Notes: generated by a model from the letters alone, not told the origin. Numbered from the stretch's first letter, positions 22,531-34,381 are shown. The stretch is 64,000 nucleotides of DNA from Undaria pinnatifida (GCA_012845835.1 JABAKD010000007.1:8024566-8088565); one strand, 5' to 3'. Made by a program: numbers and translations.

Positions 22531-24330
22531 TTAGGCACTTGCCTGGCGAGGCGCAGAATATACACTGCTTGTTGTTGTGTTTCCGTCGCTTTCTGAAACT
22601 CCGGCCGCACGACGAGCATCGCCGAATGTGAAGTCCGAGTGGCCCTTCTCTCTGGTGTTGAGGTACGTTACGTCCTTCATTGCCAGCAACGCGGCCTCCT
22701 TAAAGCTCGTGGCGATCTTCACGTACTTCAGGAGAGTTGCCCTGCTTGGGGGATTGCGGTCGGCCTGCACAAAAAAACAAACGACAAAACATGGTACACA
22801 CAGGGATAATGTGCAGGCAGGCAAGGGGTGAAGACGTTATATTTGCGATGTGCGAAATATGCACAGTTCGGGATTGTGGAGCCGAAACAACTGTATTATT
22901 ATGCGTTTTAGGTAAACAATATTGACAGGAGTTGAGAGGCGTAGAAGACCCCTCCATCGCGCGCGACTTTTGTACACATAAGCTGATCATCTCTTCGCCG
23001 CCCATAGTCGACAAGTGCCTAAAACTAGCGAAAGCAAAAACATCTTTCGGAACCGCGCACGTACGTCTCTAACACAACGGAGGCGATATAATACGTTAAA
23101 AACGAAACAAAAAAGTACTTAATCACTACGTCGATAGCGACAAGCGGATTAAAATACGTGCGCTTACCGCCAGAAAAGCTTCCGCGAGCTTTGTACACAG
23201 AGCGGTGTGTCCCAGGGCTTTGTCTTTCTGCTGTTCGGCCTGCACAACCGATCTGTGCCACGAAAGCTCATCTACGAGGAGTGGTTCGACCAACGTCGCG
23301 GTCGCCTTGTTCATACCTGGGCACGACCACCAACGGACACGGAAGAATGGCAGATGTTATAAAATCAAAGATGCAAAGACATAACAATCAATTTTCTACA
23401 ATAAACATAAGACATCATCAGTCAGCCATTGATAATGTTTCTGGTGGAGGCATGAATTGCGTTAGCTGTGATATATGCGTGTACCACCTTGGGTTGTTTG
23501 TGTTTTTTCCCCTAGGGTTTCCTCAGCTCCAGAGTGACTGGAGCCTGTCCTTTGACCACGGACTTGATTATGCGAGTTAAGGTGAGAACAACAACAAATA
23601 GGAGCCAATGTCGTCGTCGACCTATCAGCGTCCACTTAAATCGTCGGCAAATGTAGGCTCTTACCACTTCACGACCGAACACAGCTCGAGCTTCACTCCT
23701 AGGAGAAGACACGACGTGAGAGAGGCCCAGCGACTATGATACATTTTTTTCAAGATTAATTTGCATGCGCACGTATCCGCCAACAAAGCCTGTTATTATC
23801 TGGTTTTAAAACATACTTCCAACAAGTACGTACTTACGCACACACATGCTACCTGCTTCAAATCATACCAAGTACTACGTTGTACATATTGTACACATGA
23901 ACATTCGTAGCAAGAGCACATTGTAACCAACTTACCTTCGGCCACCATCTTTGTCATCGACACCTCCATCGGGTCATGCACGCGAACCATGACCATCGAA
24001 GGTGGCCGTCCAGCTTCCTTGTCGCTGGCCTTCAACGCAGCAACGCGGTGATTGCCATCGATGACCTTCATGACGGTGTCCCAGGGAAGATCTGCCAAAG
24101 ATCTGCCCTGGAGGCCTTCCGTCAGCGAAACTAACGGTTGAAAAGTTCCATGAAGCCGTTTCTGTCAATTGCTCCCTGCAGCTCTTTGGTGCCGGATTCC
24201 CTCAGGCCTCGCCCGAGTGACGTGAGCTCGACGTTTGCGACAGAAACGGCCAAAACCCGAGGATGCTACGCTCTATTAACAGGAGCTTCTGCATTCCTCC
24301 TGGTTCGGAAGCAGCCTTCTTCGGAGGCAT
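22531..24330 (-). CDS. Spliced gene with ParB-like domain, frame-disrupted 5' part
   Basis: Exons, in transcription order: 24,161-23,936 (with coding-like sequence continuing upstream to an ATG at 24,330), 23,316-23,168, and 22,764-22,531 ending in TAA. Donors CGAAG|GTAAG and GGCG|GTAAGC and acceptors CCCAG|G and TGCAG|G keep phase exactly (G+GT at intron 1; phase 0 at intron 2). The first part has LVSLTEGLQGRSLADLPW then VIDGNHRVAALKA, which fits the DG-x-HR-x-x-A motif of ParB/sulfiredoxin-like N-terminal domains. The upstream stretch (TSLGRGLRESGTKELQGAID) fits the start of such a domain but lies in another frame, so there is one shift near 24,140 and possibly another near 24,270. Later exons are Ala/Lys-rich with no known domain. 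The biological role is unknown; DNA binding or nucleotide hydrolysis would be inference only. Confidence 0.65.
22765..23167 (-). other. Intron 2 of the ParB-like gene
   Basis: 403 bases between GT (23,167-23,166) and AG (22,766-22,765), with a pyrimidine-rich end before the acceptor on the minus strand. No other feature was seen inside. Confidence 0.6.
23317..23935 (-). other. Intron 1 of the ParB-like gene
   Basis: 619 bases with a GTAAGTTGG donor and a CCCAG acceptor. It contains a sense-opposed copy of the (AAC)n-tailed retroposon at 23,425-23,600. Confidence 0.6.
23425..23600 (+). mobile_element. (AAC)n-tailed retroposon, 5'-shortened copy
   Basis: Shares TGGTGGAGGCATGAATTGCG, TGTGATATATGCGTG, CAGCTCCAGAGTGACTGGA and GACCACGGACTTGAT with 42,610-42,780 and ends in GAGAACAACAACAA. 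It lies within intron 1 of the ParB-like gene, on the opposite strand to that gene. Confidence 0.8.
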
Positions 24331-24369
24331 GGTCAAGGCTTGTATTTTTTTTGTCCTTGACTCAACGCT

Positions 24370-24520
24370 GAATGGGGGGCGGGGGGGGGGGGGGGGTGGA
24401 CTGATTGAGGGTGGGGAGGGGGGAAGGTTGGTTGTGGGGGGGGTGCACGTTAATGGGTGAACACGTGGCCCCCTTTTATCCTGGTTGAAGGGGTGAACAC
24501 GTTTTTATCCTGGTTGGGGG
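24370..24520 (+). repeat. G-rich low-complexity tract
   Basis: Runs of G up to about 14 bases, interrupted by short spacers. No gene. This marks the start of a purine-rich plus strand that resumes in the fossil element beyond 26.2 kb. Confidence 0.7.
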
Positions 24521-24524
24521 GGTC

Positions 24525-25830
24525 ATCTCAGTAGGGCCCGGCAAGGAGAGGTGCCTGAAGAAGCGTATCAATTAAAATGAACAAAGATACGTTCAGTCCG
24601 AGGGGTTGCTGGTAGCGGAGTGGGTCGTTGTGCTCACTCAAATATTGTTGTCCCGTCATGCAGGATTGTTTAGTACTATTCACAACTGGAGACACTTGTT
24701 TTGTGTATCGCGCATTTTTTTTTTTGTGGTACTGCGGACGCTTCATTTTTATTTGCCCTACGAGTATGTGTTTCCACAAATAGTCCAGACGTTTTTCATT
24801 TTTTATAAAATAGTCTTCGATTCCAAAAATGATGGAACCTCCGCCAAAAAACTGATGTGCCGACGATCCGATGCCCGATTGTGCAAAATTAAATAGAAAA
24901 AAACTATCTTGAGAATCCGATGGCCCAAGTCGTCAGATTTTGGCATCCGATGGCCGAATATAAATTGGAAAAAACAAAATATAATAATTAGATGGCAAAG
25001 TCGAAAAATGGCATGCGCTCTATACTCAACATGTTATTTACGCAATACACAGCACAGCAGAACGATCGACGAGTAGGATGGGGGCACAGCGACGTTGCCT
25101 CCTGCCTGATGCGCAGTCGGCGGCCGGCGCGTCTTTCCGCGGCCAGAATGCAGTCGGCTGACATGGACTCGAGAGTAGAGAACCAAGAGAAGCGCACTCG
25201 GCGAGTGCTTATCCGTGGATACTGCGCACGTACGTACTTGTATCACGCACTGCTACAACAAACAGCAGCTGTGAACAGCAGTCAGTCAGCGGCCTGGCTC
25301 AGATGCATTAAACACAAAATATCAAGAGAGGCTGGGCGCGCTCGACGCCACTACACTAACTACATGCGGTCAACGTGGGCTCGGGTGCTTGGGTCCGGCG
25401 CCCAGTGCAGCACACTCGGCTCGAATCTTCGCGGCGCCAAAACACACCAACCGCAGTTTGCTGGAGTTTGCTCGAATCTCAGGGCGCAAGTTCTAATCCA
25501 AAACCCAAAGTGTACCCTGGTATCGGAATTCTTCGCACAAGACGTCCCTCTTGATGGCTGACCTACGCCGCGAAAAAAACGATTTGGTCAAACTCTGAAG
25601 TTCAAACTCTAGAGCGCACGGGACATACACCACCGTGTGTTGTTGTCGTGTGACATTAACGATATACGACAGACTCTGTCACGCAATCAGTAATCGCGAA
25701 TCCGACCTAATTGTCGATTCACATTCCAAGGACTTAAATCGTTGCGTATACAGTCCAGTCCGAAAGGTAACGCACATGATTGATTACTTCATTTGTGAGA
25801 TAGCGGCAATACAATTGTTTTTTTTCATTG
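24525..25830. other. No confirmed gene
   Basis: A 189-codon plus frame (24,992-25,561) is the longest here, but one frame of this length is expected by chance in a window this size, and its composition (Arg/Ser/Gln-rich, no motif) gives no support. Three CCGATG(G/C)CC(C/G) strings lie at 24,868-24,955. Confidence 0.4.
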
Positions 25831-25835
25831 TGATC

Positions 25836-25955
25836 CTTAATGAGGACACACAACCCGTAGTACGCGCGATCGGAGTATCACACACAGCTTGCAAAGATGA
25901 GCTTCGACGAAATCATCGATCTCACAGCTAGAGTGTATTTTCATTTTTATAATAC
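25836..25955 (+). mobile_element. Poly-C element, solo 3' tail
   Basis: Only the last ~120 bases of the family: CCTTAATGAGGACACACAAC through GATCTCACAGCTAGAGTGTA to a TTTTTATAATA end. The loss of all upstream modules with a conserved 3' end is a 5'-truncation pattern. Confidence 0.75.
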
Positions 25956-26200
25956 TCCTGCCGTTCTTTTTGTTTTATGTGGTCTACTGCCGTCCTTTGG
26001 CTTCTAAAGGTCTTCCCCTCGTGTATTTTCTGTGCTGACCCACAGTATCGCAGATATAACTTCTGCGAGTACTGAGGTCCCCCGGCAAACATCCCCAAAC
26101 AACAATATTGCAAGTATAGTAGACAACGTACACGTAGACACAAACTCGCATAACAGTATATTTATTTCGTTATCTGTGTCTTATTTGCGTTCATTGAACG

Positions 26201-26513
26201 CTAAAATGTAAGAATACCGGAACAGTCTGGAGTTGGCGAAACGAAGAGGAAATATCGGAGAACAGGGTAGCATAGTGGGGGTGGTTCCAGGCGGAGGAAT
26301 GGCGGGAAAAATAGAAGGACCTCAGCAGCAACAACGTAGCACTGCAGTAGCACACCAGCAGCGAGTATCAGACACAACAACCGGTAGAGGAAGAAGGAAG
26401 TAGCGACCACGCAGCAGCGACAGCAGCAGCAGTAGCAGTAGGGAGAAGACCGTCGGCAGGAGCATAGGGGTAGAAAGGCGGCACGGGGAGACACCAATCA
26501 CAACCTATCGCAA
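26201..26513 (+). repeat. Left terminal repeat of the fossil element
   Basis: Shares GAACAGTCTGGAGT, AATATCGGAGAACAGGGTAG, CCTCAGCAGCAACAACGTAG and ACCGTCGGCAGGAGCATAGG with 33,474-33,785 in the same orientation. Confidence 0.9.
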
Positions 26514-26530
26514 TCTATCGGAGACGAATC

Positions 26531-28323
26531 ATGGCTGGGAGAGAGGTATACGAAGACATGTCATCGTCACAGGAACGGGAAGTCGGCTTCCAGGCGAAGA
26601 TCAGAAAGTTGCGGAAGGAGCTGGACGAGACGGAGTGCATGAGGAAAGAAGGGCTGGAGAGGAGGAAAAAAACATGGAGAGCAAAGGGAAGCGTCGAGGA
26701 CGTGCGGGAGATACAAAAGCCAGGGGACCAGACAACAGGCTCCCAAAAGGAGGGTAACGATGAGAACCAACTTCCTGAAGAACTGAGAAAGGAGCGAGAC
26801 GAGAGTGGAATTAAAAGGGCAGAAGAAAGGTGGAAAGTAACATTTGAGAGCGAGGTCGAAAAGGAGGTTGGTAGAAGGATGCGCGCGAGAGAAACGAGTG
26901 AGGACATGACCGACGAAATGGATGAACTTGCAATTAACCAACAACAGCAGGAGCGGCACAAAGAGCCGAGGAGGCAAGACCGGCACCACCAGCCGGAGGA
27001 ACGGAGAAACATGGCCACCCCCGCGAACACAGGGGGGTTTCATATGACACGGAGGCCGGGGAGGTCAGGGAAAGAACGAGACAAATGTTACTCTCAGAGA
27101 ATGCCACTGAACGACGGAGCCAAAGCCAAGAGGTTGGGAGATGGGAAGCAGGAGGCAGGAGCCCGCAAATAGAACCCGCGGCGGAGGACGGCTACTCTAG
27201 GCAGATGAGACAGGAACACGGGGAAGGGTGGGAACGAAGGGGTGGAGGTCCGATCACAGAACCCAGAGCCGAGACCGGCTATTGGGGAGGTAGGAGATGG
27301 GGACCGGAACAGGGCGGGGGGATACAGGGGGGGAACGGGAAACACAAGCACAGGGACAGGACAGCAAAGGAAGGCTGGTGGTTTAGTGACAAAAAGGGTA
27401 GAGGCGCATGGACGGGGCACCTGGTCGAAGACGGCTACTGGGGGACGACGAGAGAAAGGACCAATGGGAGGCGAGGATGGGAGGACAAGGGGGCGGCACC
27501 GGGGTGGGAAATACGAGACAGGTTTGGGGGCGAAGGGTGGAAGTGGGGAGAAAGCGGAGCGGACATGGGCACAGGGCCCAGCAGTTACTTCAGGCAGCCG
27601 GAACCATCATCATGGGCGCAGGTGATGGACATGGGGATGGTCATGTGGGGGGTAATCAGGGCAGACGGGGGAGTACAGCCGTGGGGTTTGGTGAAGGAAC
27701 GGGCGATGTCTTCGCTCTGCAGTGAGCTGTTCTTTATGAACCGGAAAGGAGAAGGGGATCTGATGCGTTTTTCCGACCTGGACATGACCATGTATTTGAG
27801 CACAGAGAAGTCGGGGATGCGCCGGAGTGAGGGGGGGGCAGCCTTGCCAGACAGGGTGAATGCTACTCTGGGTGTGATTATGTACATGGCGAGGCTCGCG
27901 ACAGACGTCCACACGAAGATGGGGCGGGAAGCGTTGGGACGGGTGGAGAATCAATGGGGGAAACCATTCAACAGCATGAAGAAATGGGTAAACCATTTTT
28001 TTGTGACGAACAGGGTGGTAGAGCCGGAATACTTCCAGGATGAGTTCGTGACGCGGTATAATATGGACCTAGCGGAGTTGGGGGAAGAGGTGCGGACGCA
28101 AACGCCGAGACTGAAGCGAAGGGGAAACACGTGGCCGACGGCGGAAGAGGCCGGGCCCCTACCAGTCCTGGAGTTTAAAGCAACGCGGGCGTGGCTGGAC
28201 GTGGCGCCGCTATACATGAAAGGGGGGGGTAAGTGGAGGGCTGGGGGAGGGAGAAAGGAGGGGGGGGGGGGTACAAACAAGGCAACCGGCGGGGGGAAGC
28301 GGGGCGGGGGGAGAGGGGTGTAG
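26531..28323 (+). pseudogene. Gag-like region of the fossil element
   Basis: Two overlapping open stretches (26,531-27,172 and 27,085-28,323). The first is charged and likely coiled-coil; the second ends in a more globular ~200-residue segment followed by a Gly/Arg-rich tail. Position ahead of the reverse transcriptase and composition suggest a structural (gag-like) protein. No specific capsid family was recognised. A zinc-finger-like Cys/His segment follows near 28,375-28,445. Confidence 0.6.
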
Positions 28324-28929
28324 CAGGAGAACGCAGAGGTGAAGAAAGGAAGGATGGGGGGGGAAGCAGGGAGTGTTACTTCTTTAAGAGCGGCAAGCCC
28401 TATCCCTACATGGAAAAGTGGGGGGATTGCAAGTTCGAACACAGGGGCGAGAAGGGAGGAAATGATGTGCGTGTGGGAGGGGAAGGGATGAGAAGCGGGC
28501 AGCCCCGGGGGGGGGGCGGGGGATATGAAGAGCAGGAGGGAACGAATGACGGTACAGACCCTGCCAGACCGCAGGGTCAGCCACGGACGAACAGAGACCG
28601 GGGGGCGAATGCAAGCACAGAAAGGGCCACCGGGCGGACCAGAAAGGCTGGGAGACCAACATTTCCGGGGGGCCAACACCGGTGTCGGTCAGACCAATCA
28701 ATTCAGGTAAAAAAATAAGGGGCTCGAAGGGGTGAGGAGGTAGGGGTGGGGAACCAGAGAGGAACAGGAAAAGAAGGGAAAAAATAAGGAGAGGAAAGGG
28801 GGAGGCAATAGGTGACGAAGAGGATAGAGGAACACGGGGGATAGGGCGCGCGAGAGAAACGGGCGAAGGAGGGTACGGGGAAGGAACCGTACAGGAACAG
28901 GAAGAAGGAGCTAGTGGTATTGAGGCGGA

Positions 28930-29880
28930 AAGGCTGCGAGTAAGAAGTACCGAGGTGGGAAAAGGGGGGAGCGACGGCGGCCAGGCCGCGAGCTCACACA
29001 AACGGGGGGTTCGCGGCACAGGGGCCGTGAAAAGGGCGGCGGGGGGGGGGATGTACAGCAACGAGACAGTACACGACCTGGCCGGGGGGGAGCGCGGCAA
29101 AGGGGCCGTGCAAAGAAAAAGGGGAGGGGGGGTGCGGCAACGGGGCCGCACACAACCAGGTCGAGGAGGGACAACGGGGCCGCGCAGAGCGACGGCGGCC
29201 AGGCCGCGGATTCAAACAAATGGGGGGTGCGAAGTAAAGGGGCCACGAAAAGGGTGGGGGGTGGGGTGCGCGGCAACGAGACGATACACGACCGGGCCGG
29301 GGGGGAGCGCGGCAATGGGGCCGACCAAGGAAACGGGGGGGGGATGTGCGTCAACAGGGCAGCACACGATCAGGTCGGGAGGGAACGTGGCATCGGGGCC
29401 GTGCAGGGCGACGGCGGCCAGGCCGCGGGCTCAAACAAACGGGGGGTGCGCGACAAAGAGGTCGCGCAAAAGGGGGGGCGGGGGGCGGTGTACGGCAACG
29501 AGACCGTAGACGACCCGGTCGGGGGGGAGCGCGGCAACGGGGCCGCGCAAAGAAAAGGGGGAGGAGGGCGCGGCAACGGGGTCGCACACGTTCAGGCCGG
29601 GGGGGAACGCGGCAACGGGGCCGCGAAAAGAAAGGGGGCGGGAGTGGGCGGCGATGGGGCGGTACACGACCAAGGGGGGGGGGGGGGCGTGGCGACGGGG
29701 TCGCGCGGGGAAAAGGGGGGGGCGGGGGGCTGCAACGGGGCCGTACAAAACCAGGCAGGGGTGAGCACCGCGACGGGGCTGCGAAAAGAAAAAGAGGGGG
29801 AGCAGGTGACAACGGAGCCGCACACGCTCAGAAACGGGGAGCTTTCGGTAACGAGGCCGGAGGAGTGGGGCGTATAGAAG
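28930..29880 (+). repeat. G-rich tandem repeat tract inside the fossil element
   Basis: Variable ~60-100-base units with GGGGGGAGCGCGGCAACGGG, CGACGGCGGCCAGGCCGCG and AAACGGGGGGTGCG blocks, repeated ten or more times. All three plus frames stay open for long stretches because of composition, so length of open frame is not evidence of coding here. Confidence 0.8.
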
Positions 29881-30199
29881 GAGCTATCCACGGGGGAGGA
29901 AGGACAGAGCGTAGCCACGGGGCTGCGCACGAGTTCAAGGGCGAGGAACGGGAGGCGGTCCTAAGGTGGAGGAGCGCAATGGGGCGCCTGGGGAAGACAG
30001 GGCAAGACGCAATCGAAAGAGATTGGCGGGTGGGAGTCGTGGCTAGGTTGGGAGAAGAGATGCTACTAAGGAAAGGAGGGGACGTAGAGAAGGTGGTGTG
30101 GCGTTAGGTGGAGAGCTGCTCGTACCACATATTGACGTAGAGCGCGTGAATATTTCGGGGAACGACACGAGGTCGACCAGTTCGCACTGCTGGACGAGA

Positions 30200-31400
30200 T
30201 ATCGAGTGTAGGCGGGCCGGTGGATATGGGACCAGGAGATAATCTCGAGTGGGAACTGGCATACGGGAACTGTAGCAGAGCCAGAAAACGCGTGGCCGAC
30301 GTGTGGGAGAACGCAGTGGGAGACGTCAAGAAAGGGAGAGCGATCGCAATGCCGGTGAGAGTAGCGCGGAGCGTGCGAGGTTTGCGGATTAATCCAGTGG
30401 GGGTGGTGGAAGAGAAAGGTAAGAGGAGGATAGTCCATGATTCAACGTTCAGCAGCGAGCCAGACCAACCTTGGGGGGGGGGGCGGCCGGTTAACGAGAC
30501 GACGTACTGGGACCAGATTCCAGAATGTCACCTGGCGAGCGTGATGGGCGAAATAATCAAGAGGGTGCGGGGGCTACGGGACAAATTCGGGACAGGTAAA
30601 ATGATCCTGATACAGAAGATGGACGTGAAGAGTGCCTTTTGGCAGGTGGGAATGTATCCAGCAGGGGCAGCAAACGTCGGGTACGTGCTGGGAGGGTATT
30701 TGTTCATCGACTTGCGGTTGCAGTTCGGATGGAGGGGGAGCCCAGGGTAGTGGGGAGTGATCGCTAGCGCAGTCCAGCAGGCACAGCGGCAGACGACAAA
30801 GGCATCGCAATCCAGCAGGCACATCGGCAGACGACAAAGGCATCGGCGACGACCCTAGCCGCCGGCAAGGAGGCCACAGCGCATGTCCAAGCGGCGGGGC
30901 ATACGGGAGTAGCGGTAGAGCCGCTGCCGCGGGGCTGCATAGTCGAGGAGGTGGAAGGGGGAGAGGAGGAGGACCCACCGTGGGTAGTTTTCTTCATGGA
31001 TGATGCGGTTTCGGTGGAGGTGCAGTGGGAAGCAGGCGGGGGGAGAAGCCTAGTGCTGTCGCAGGCACTGGCGTCGAATCACCACCAGGTGACGGCAAAA
31101 AGGGCAGTAGGAGAGGAGCTTCTGCTGTCACATAAGAAGGTGACGGATTGGGCCCCCCAGCAGGAGGTGCTGGGCTTTGACCTAGACACGGAGAGAATGA
31201 CGATATCCTTACCGGGAAGGAAGATCAATGAGCTACGGGAGATGCTCCAGGAGTGGCCCGAGCAGAGAAGCACGGCAACTGTACGGGAGGTTCTCGTGCT
31301 GGCAGGCAAACTGCGCCACGTGGCGTACGTGATCAGACCAGGGCCGTATTTCGTGCGGGGGCTTCTGAAGCTGATCAAGCTGCATCTGAATGGGCAGGAG
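30200..31400 (+). pseudogene. Reverse transcriptase region of the fossil element
   Basis: Two open segments (30,220-30,750 and 30,951-31,577) carry reverse-transcriptase hallmarks, including a KRRIVHD-like block, a MDVKSAFWQV block and an FMDD active-site motif. Spacing and style fit the DIRS-type enzymes. The region is broken. Confidence 0.85.
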
Positions 31401-31699
31401 AACAGGGGGGGAGGGGGGGGGTGGGGAAGGGACAGGAAGAAGGCAGAGGCAGGGAGGGCGTTATACCTGACGGAAGAGTTCATGGCGGACGTGGAGTGGT
31501 GGAGATGGTGCATGACGGAGGTCTTGGTCGGGCGAGGGAAGGGGAGGAGTTGGCGGCACCGTTTTTCCGGTTCGTGAAACAGCTCCATGAAAGGACTTGG
31601 TTTTCCGACGTATCATTCGAGGCAGTATGGGGGCTGTGCCTGTAGACGGGAAAGTATTGAAGGTACAACCTGACCGAGGAAGAGAGAGCGAGGACGGTC

Positions 31700-32110
31700 A
31701 GGAGTAGGTGAAGGGAGCACGTGAACAGGCTGACCATCAATGTTCTGGCGCTGCTCGGGATGGCGATGGTGGCATTCGTGATGATCGTGATCAGGAAGGA
31801 GAGGCCGGGGAGGGTGGGAGAGCCAGTACTGATGAGGGGGGATAGGTCGCCAGCGGTTCAGTGGGTGAAGAATTGCAAGGGGGGAAAAGAGGAAGTGACA
31901 TCTGGAGGGATGATGACAATTTTGGAGGTGTTGGAGCAGATAGGGGGGTGGTGCTTCCAGGCAAAGCACGTGTCGGGGGTGGAGAACGAGTTAGCAGACG
32001 GTATAACGAGGTGGAAAGAAGACGAAATTCAATCGAGACTGACCAAAGAATGCCCCGCCTTCCCGTGGCAGGCCCAAGAGCTTGGACCGGAAGGGGGGGG
32101 GAAATGTTCG
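31700..32110 (+). pseudogene. RNase H region of the fossil element
   Basis: An open stretch with RGDRSPAVQWVKN followed by AKHVSGVENELADGITRW, which matches the conserved C-terminal part of DIRS-type RNase H domains just after the reverse transcriptase. Confidence 0.75.
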
Positions 32111-32149
32111 GAGATTTTGCACGCGGCTACGGACTTGGGCGGGTTGCGA

Positions 32150-33242
32150 AGTTGACTAGAAAGACGTATGCGCAAGGTTGGAGAATGTGGGTGAGTTGGA
32201 GGATGATGAGGGGAAAAGGGAACTGTTCGGGAAGGAACTGTAATGGGAGCTAGTGGAGGAGCTGACCGAGTTTATGGCCCACTGCTGCGCGGAAAGGAAG
32301 AATAAGGAGGCGACCGTGGCAGGGACGTGGATGGCGGTTAACTTTAATCACGAGCAGTGGGGGGGGCTGTCTCTGCCGCTGCAGCACTTCAGGATTCAGG
32401 CAGTGAAGAAAGGAATCAGGAGGGCGCATGCGGAGGCGGAGAACCACGCACGGGTAAGGAGGCCGCTGACGTGGGAGATTATCAGAGTGGTGGAGGAGAG
32501 TATCGGCGAGTGGGGGGTAGGGGGGAGAATCGTGTGGATCGGGTTGGCACTGACGTATCAGCTGCTGCTGAGGGCCTCGGACCTATTCGCGGAGGAAGGA
32601 GGAAAGGTGCATGAGGTTTACTGCTTGAGGAGGGGAGATGTGGCCTTCTTCGAGAAAGGGGTGCAGCTGGGACCGGGAACGAAGGAAGCAGCGGACACGA
32701 TGGAGATCCGTTTCAAGGTGGGGAAGGGAGACCAGGGGAGAAAAGGCGCGGTAGCCGTGAGAACAAAAGGATCCGGGGGGGGGTCGATGGAGGGCCGGAA
32801 GGGAACGTAGTGAACCTGATGGTGGAGCTAGTAGGCTACTATAGGAAGACGGTTCCCGGGGGAGAGAACGCTCCGTTTCTGGCAAACAGAAAAGGGGCAA
32901 GATGGAAGGTGTAGACGAAAGTTAAAGAGTGGGCTGGAGAGAGTGGGGAGAAAATAGAAGGAGCAAGGGAGAGGGGCAGTGGGTGACCTGGTTCCAGAGG
33001 AATTCGTGCTGCACTCCGGAAGGGTGGGGGGAGCGACAAGGCTGGCGGAGATGGGAGCACAGCCGTGGGTGATCCAGAGAGAAGGAAGGTGGGCGTCGCA
33101 GGCATTGATGGGGTACGTGATATCGAATATGGAAGACCCCCTTTGGGTATCAAGGATATTGGTAGGGAGGTCAGGAGCGCCGAGCAGACAGCCGGGGCAA
33201 CGGACGAGATGGGGGGCGGGGGCGGGGGTGAGGGTAGGATAG
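32150..33242 (+). pseudogene. Tyrosine recombinase region of the fossil element
   Basis: Segments at 32,253-32,810 and 32,979-33,242 show a LTYQLLLRASDL block (first catalytic Arg region) and HSGRVGGATRLAE (His-x-x-Arg box) with a following W-containing EGRW block. This is the phage-integrase-like recombinase that defines DIRS and Ngaro elements. It is broken. Confidence 0.85.
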
Positions 33243-33473
33243 GGTAGGCGCGGGCGTAGAACGGGGCTTCCGAATGGGCGTCTGGTTGTTGAGGTTATCT
33301 GTCGGAGTAGGGGGCAGGTCAGCCGCGTACAATGGCCGGGAGAGGGAGCGGGGGAGAGGGAGGGGGGCAAGGAAAATTGGACAAGGGTGAGACGTCAGTT
33401 TCCACCTCCCACCACCCTCCCCCGCGGGGAACACCTTGATATTAATAAACACGCAAAATTTCGTGAAAAGAAG

Positions 33474-33785
33474 ACCAAAATATGAGAATGTCGGAACAGT
33501 CTGGAGTCTGTCGAAACGAAGAGGAAATATCGGAGAACAGGGTAGCATAGTGGGGGTGGTTCCAGGGGGAGAAATGGCGGGAAAAATAGAAGGACCTCAG
33601 CAGCAACAACGTAGCACAGCAGCAGCACACCAGCAGCAAGTATCGGGTACAACAACCGGTAGAGGAAGAAGGAAGTATCGCCCACGCAGCAGCGACAGCA
33701 GCAGCAGTAGCAGCAGGGAGAAGACCGTCGGCAGGAGCATAGGAGTAGAGAGGCGGCACGGGGAGACACCAATCGCAATCTCTGA
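33474..33785 (+). repeat. Right terminal repeat of the fossil element
   Basis: Direct copy of 26,201-26,513. About 110 bases of possible 3' unique end follow, with AATAAA near 33,873. Confidence 0.9.
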
Positions 33786-33899
33786 ACTGCTTATCTGTTG
33801 TTGCTATCATCGGCCTGTTTGTTCCGTCTACCCCCGTCCCTATGTCCTTTTGGTATTCTTGAAGTCGATCCAGTAATAAACATCATTTATGGACCTATC

Positions 33900-34265
33900 G
33901 ATACACTACTGTGGGAAGGAAAGAAAAGATAATCACCAGCGAGATGGAAAAGTTTTTTAGTTTTAATATAGGCTAAAAAAAATGATTGTACGGGTTGCAG
34001 CTGTCTGTTCCAGCTCGATTGTTTTGCCAACGTGGTGCTCCTCCTTTGGGGTATTTACGTGTGGATATCAACAACTACCGCCCAACCAACGACAGCTACA
34101 CTGTCTTCGTTTTGTGTGGTAGCGCCTAATACACATAAGTACAGTAGCATCGATGCCGTACTCAGTCATTTCGCTGACCGTACTAGTTTACACTGCATAT
34201 CGCTTCCATTTCGTGCGTGTGCCGTCTGTTCCCCTCTCCCGTGTTTTCAGTGATTCTTCAGGAAA
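33900..34265. other. No recognised feature
   Basis: AT-rich to pyrimidine-rich sequence leading into a likely 3' splice site at 34,270. It could be intron or intergenic. Confidence 0.45.
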
Positions 34266-34269
34266 CTCA

Positions 34270-34381
34270 TCAACCTCAACGACGAAGAGACAGCCAGGTT
34301 AGACAAGTGCGAAGTGGACGTTGGACTCCGGGTGATCCAAGCAGGCGATCTCCCCTCGACAGGAGTGGTCAAAGGGATTTG
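34270..34381 (+). CDS. Coding-like exon 1 of an unrecognised gene
   Basis: After TTCTTCAG|G, a frame reads KLINLNDEETARLDKCEVDV then GLRVIQAGDLPSTGVVKGI to TGA. The pyrimidine tract upstream (CCCCTCTCCCGTGTTTTCAG) supports an acceptor. The end of the peptide could align loosely with the start of a ParB-like domain (compare GRGLRESGTKELQGAI at 24.2 kb), but this is speculative. It is too short to be a whole protein. Confidence 0.4.

Larger units (their letters stand above)
26201..33790 (+). mobile_element. Fossil DIRS/Ngaro-type tyrosine-recombinase retroelement
   Basis: About 7.6 kb, bounded by direct terminal repeats of ~300 bases (26,201-26,513 and 33,474-33,785) that look about 94 percent identical by eye. 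Internal order is a gag-like region, a zinc-finger-like segment, a long tandem-repeat tract, reverse transcriptase, RNase H and tyrosine recombinase. That order and the recombinase in place of a DDE integrase identify the DIRS/Ngaro superfamily; direct rather than inverted ends favour the Ngaro/PAT-like side. It is broken, with several interruptions, and is moderately old. The plus strand is extremely purine-rich, unlike the flanks. Confidence 0.85.

Noticed and set aside
24992-25561. 189-codon plus frame
   Set aside because: About one such frame is expected by chance in 64 kb; no motif, splice context or repeat support. Recorded as unconfirmed only.
27951-28679. 242-codon minus-strand frame, and 255-codon frame at 28,384-29,151
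   Set aside because: Opposite-strand shadows of the G-rich gag-like region; Pro/Ser-rich low complexity without motifs.
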